Source: Liriodendron chinense
Lineage: Eukaryota; Streptophyta; Magnoliopsida; Magnoliales; Magnoliaceae
DNA: 64,000 bases
Assembly: GCA_003013855.2 (NCBI GenBank)
Contig: ML058408.1
Location: 3,348,001-3,412,000, forward strand
Direction of reading: 5' to 3'
Position 1 is the first letter of the stretch; every line of letters begins with the position of its first letter. A program made the position numbers and the translations under genes. The notes below the pieces were generated by a model that saw only the letters and a list, made by a program, of their open reading frames with translations, was not told the DNA's origin and made no database searches. This document shows, one piece after another, positions 60,562-64,000 of the stretch.

Positions 60562-61707
60562 GGCATGGAGGCTAGGGTTAGGAGAAGGATTTGGAGGTGC
60601 GTAGTAGAAATATGGAGAGGGATGTGCACGCGAGGTCTTGTGTAACAACTTCTTGAGGTGGGTTTCTCAAATCTCAATATTCAGATGATCTATGATCAAT
60701 TCCAATCCGTTCATATTATCAAGCTCGAAGAGTAGAGTCAGAATACGTAAATTTCTTAATGATCCACATTCTAGATTGGCCGATCCTTGAAAATGGCCTA
60801 ACGGGTGCTAAAATGGGCTTGATCTCAATTAACGATCTACACTTGATGATCATGGCCCAAATTTTGGAAAAATATATGGTCATGATAGGCAAATAATTGT
60901 ACAAATTTTAGTGGTTGATTGATGGTGAGAAATGCTTAGATCTGAAATTTCAACTTTTGGCGGAAAAGGAAGGGGCTGGCTTTGTGGTTCAACGGTGTAG
61001 GGTTATAGATCGGGGTCCAAACTTTGTGTAAACTCGTAGTCATATGAGTATAATAAGTGGTCCAAATTTGAGAAGCGATTGATGGTGAGAAGTGGGTAAA
61101 TTGAAAGGTTCAGATTTAAAAAGAGTTGGTAACTCGTTAATTTCTAGAACGGGATAATTTCGCGCATAAGAAAGAGACTTATCAAGGTGGGGCACTCAAA
61201 TCATACTATTGGTCCATGATAAAGACGATCCAAGTCACTCATATGAAGAGAAATATTTGACTACGACTAACCATCTACTTTCCTCACTCGATGGACATGA
61301 AAATCAGGGGTTAAGGGGCTAAGTTGACAATTGGACCACTTCTACTATGATTTAAGGGCTGAAGTTTGACGTGTATGGTTAATATGTGTCCAAAAGCTTA
61401 AATCCAGGGTTTCGCGTGAAAGTGATCGTCAAAAACTACAATACTTAAAAATGACATCTTAACTTAAGTTTAACTAATGGCATTTTCGTAATTATCTGAA
61501 AAGTGCATGATTTTTTAAATCTGATCTTTCTATGATGTTTATGGGATCATTCTAAGCAACTTTTGTAAAAGGGTCCCCTATCGGATCTCCTACGGATGTC
61601 CCGCTATTCGTAAATTAATGGTAAATGTATGATAATTAATAAAAAATAAATTAAAAATGAATTTTCAAAAATTTTCAAATAAATCTCGAAAATTTGGGGC
61701 GTTACAA
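58843..61707 (-). repeat. Element E 3' LTR
   Basis: 2865 bp. Minus-strand start TGTAACGCCCC at 61707 and end GGGTCGTTACA at 58843. Contains a long (TC)n run at 60490-60559 on the plus strand and the AGCTGTCGGCCTATGCTGGG segment shared with A. Confidence 0.9.
60490..60559 (+). repeat. (TC)n microsatellite in E LTR
   Basis: About 70 bases of pure TC, the longest dinucleotide run in the window; corresponds to (GA)n of the A LTRs on the element's own strand. Confidence 0.95.
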
Positions 61708-63665
61708 ACCACCCCCCTTAAAAACAAACTTCGTCCCCGAAGTTTCCTAAGCATCGTCGATAAAAGATTGAGGGCAATCTCACTTCATGACTTCTCGCCT
61801 AACTTTCTGAACTATTCCGGGTCAGACGCGATCACAATCCACCCTCCTTAAAATAAATCCGTACTCGACATCGATTTTTACAAGCTCCCCCAAATTTCTT
61901 TCCTATTATGCTTCCACTGCGCACTCTGATACCTAGATGATTCTGAATATATTGATTGGTCTCTCAAATCATTCAATCAATCTAGCGCCCTAATATTTCT
62001 CAGGTTTAGGGTAGGTGCTCTTATAGTAAAAAATCTAAGACGATTAGGGTTAGATAATTATCAAGGATGTCTGATTGCTAACGAAATGACTGATCAAGAG
62101 TTTAAAAGATAGATCTGGGTTTGATTAGGTTGGCATGATCGGATGGTTACTTGAATGAGTGGATAAACAAGCGGATAACAAAGTGAATGATATATCATCG
62201 ACAGTTCTTTAATAGCTGAAAGTGCGACAGAAAGGTGAGGTTAGGGATACCGTATTCTAACTCTTTATAGGGTCTAAGTGGCTAAGCTTCTACATCCTAG
62301 GATCGTCTATACATCTATCTTATTTTAGTCATCCAAATAAAAACAATCACACACATTCCAAGAGAATGCACAAAAGTCGTCCAGTTAGAACAAGGATGCG
62401 ATTTGTATTGTGTCGACATCACGGTGAACAGTTCAAGTAAATTCGGATCCGATACTTAGATCTTCTACTCACATTTGAGCATTGAGTTCATTAGTATCCA
62501 TTCGAAATTCCGAGTGTCGACCCTCGGGATTTGAACGAGGATTCAATCCTTTACACAATATATTAGGTATGGTTCTGCCCTCCCGTGCGGCCGATTTAGT
62601 CTAACATTGTGGGGACTTTCATGTATTCTCCAACAAAAAAAAAAATCAACGAAGATCACGTAAATTAAAATCCAACAATAAAAAAAAAATTAAAACTTTA
62701 CGAGATCCTATTTACTTTCATTGTTAGACATGGTCGAAGATTTATGTGAGGGATTGGTAAATGGCATTTTATGGTTACGATAATCTACTTTAAGTAAGAG
62801 GGTTGGGCCTAAAATTTATAGGGATGTATGAGCATACACTAGGGAATACTTCTAAGGGTGCCATCTTACGATAACTAAGCCTAAACAAGGGGTTCAGAGG
62901 TTTTCAAAGCTAAGGAACTAGGATAGTGTCGAATCTGGAACACAGGACTTATAAGCGCTCTTAGAATTTTATCTCCCAAACCGAACGTCCTTTTTGCCTG
63001 AAATTTGGAGATAATCTGAAGGTTAGGTGAAGAATCATCCAAATTTTTCTCAGAATGAAATTCCTATGGTAAGATATGATTCTGACCTCTAAAATGCTGG
63101 AAAATGTAACAGTCCAGCAGTTTCCAGCGCAAGATTTTCTCTACTAACAGAATTTTCACGATTTATCTAAATGTCGGATTGATCTGAAATTTTATGAAAG
63201 TGTTGGGTAATGAGTTAGAAATATGTATAAAAATTTTCAAAAATTTATCAATTCTAAAAATATAATTATTAGTGGTGACATTATCAAAGGGTCAGGAAAT
63301 TTGTCCTAACAAAAATAATTCGAAATAAAATAGTTATCCTTAAAATTTGAGGGAGATAAATCACATGACTCAGCGTAACGCTAATCTAAATATGAGAAAA
63401 TGATGAGAGCTCCAAAACATCTAGAAAAGTGAGAATCCACTTCCAAAAATCCTAAAATTTCATATTTTTACGTTCATCGGCTATCCTAATGATTTCAAGG
63501 GGCCTAAGTTTTGGTTTCTAGATTCATAACATCTCATGTATCCAATAGGGGATGAACCTAGGTGTTTTTGTTTCTATTTCATGGGAACCTAAGCCCTAAG
63601 GGATATTTATTATGAAAATGGTCGGGTTTCTAACCCAGAGGTCCCGATTGTGCTCTGATACCAAC
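61708..63665 (-). other. Non-coding interior of element E with PPT and pol-tail
   Basis: 1958 bases without a coding domain. Next to the 3' LTR, the minus strand reads the AAACTTCG/CGAAGTTT inverted repeat (61727-61746) and AAGGGGGGTGG (PPT), as in A. A second PPT-like string lies at 61831-61856. Confidence 0.75.
63652..63663 (-). promoter_or_regulatory. Primer binding site of element E (initiator tRNA-Met)
   Basis: Minus strand TGGTATCAGAGC, two bases from the LTR end. It is an exact match to the standard initiator tRNA-Met primer site. Confidence 0.88.
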
Positions 63666-64000
63666 TGTAACGACCCGAGATTTTCGACTCTCGTGTATAA
63701 CACGACGGCCGAATTCCCAAGTAAATCATGGACTAATTGATTTGTTAAATAATGAAATATAGCATTCAAGCACAATGGCGGAAACAATTATCATCTTATT
63801 CTATCAAACTTACTACGTCATCATCAATGTTTAAATAAGGGAACCAACCAATATCCATACTGATTAATTAAAATACAAAACCATGTCTTCTCTTGAAGAC
63901 TTATTACAATTCCATAAATTTATCAACTACTCAAAAGAAATATTTAATACATGATAACATCAATTAAGTTTATCTAACATCGTCATCCGCCATGTGATCA
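63666..64000 (-). repeat. Element E 5' LTR, partial
   Basis: Only the last 335 bases of the LTR (minus sense) are in the window. Nearly identical to 58843-59177, with two visible substitutions near 63708 and 63717. Confidence 0.9.

Larger units (their letters stand above)
58843..64000 (-). mobile_element. Element E: young non-autonomous Tekay-related element, 5' end outside window
   Basis: On the minus strand: 5' LTR entering from beyond 64000 and ending at 63666, PBS 63652-63663, non-coding interior, PPT and pol-tail 61708-61746, 3' LTR 61707-58843. The five bases before 58843 are TTTTT, the presumptive TSD; its partner is outside the window. The two LTR ends (58843-59177 and 63666-64000) differ at two positions by eye, so insertion was recent. 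No gag or pol is present. Its interior and LTRs match element A. Confidence 0.88.

Noticed and set aside
1..64000. CRISPR arrays, operons, or a novel defence or biosynthetic system
   Set aside because: The window is plant nuclear DNA. Repeats are LTRs, microsatellites and satellite-like arrays; none has the uniform repeat-spacer form, and no accessory gene set is present.

Overview
The window is nuclear DNA from a flowering plant with a large, transposon-rich genome. The evidence is a plant-type cytochrome P450 exon at the left edge, plant Ty3/gypsy lineages (Athila-like and Tekay-like), tRNA-Asp and initiator-tRNA-Met primer sites, and no bacterial gene organisation. A magnoliid is possible from the general look of the GGGCCCAC-rich repeats, but that is an impression and not a proof. 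Only about 600 bp is host coding sequence: the C-terminal exon of a CYP81-like P450 (1-607). Nearly everything after 1735 is nested LTR retrotransposons, whose limits can be read directly from TG...CA ends and 5-bp target site duplications (TSDs).

Layout: (1) 1740-14307, element A (+), a non-autonomous LARD-like Tekay relative (TSD AGGCT). Its 5' LTR is split by X1 (4061-8540, TSD TGGAC), a 4.5-kb LTR-like insertion made of diverged tandem units, and it carries a 577-bp tandem duplication across the LTR/PBS junction. (2) 15408-27918, element B (+), a nearly complete Athila-like element (TSD TATTG) with an uninterrupted RT-RNase H frame but broken gag, protease and integrase joints. (3) 29092-51979, element C (+), an older, decayed Athila-like element (TSD TCACC). 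It is interrupted by F (30980-32923, TSD CCAGG), X2 (35923-42010, the X family reversed, TSD GTATT) and a reversed solo LTR of its own family, C' (42548-47941). C' in turn holds B', a solo LTR of the B family (42940-46788, TSD ATAGG). (4) 52240-53480, a satellite-like repeat with a head-to-head inversion. (5) 53543-58842, element D (+), a Tekay-like element with coding remnants, cut inside its integrase by E (58843 to beyond 64000, minus strand), a young non-autonomous element of the same family as A.

How they relate: D-type elements carry protease, RT, RNase H and integrase. A and E share D-type LTR sequence, the initiator-Met PBS and a pol-tail/PPT segment but have no coding region, so they look like parasites of D-type machinery. 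B and C are related Athila-type elements with tRNA-Asp-type primer sites. No element here reads as fully intact. I found no RNA genes, CRISPR arrays or host genes other than the P450 exon.
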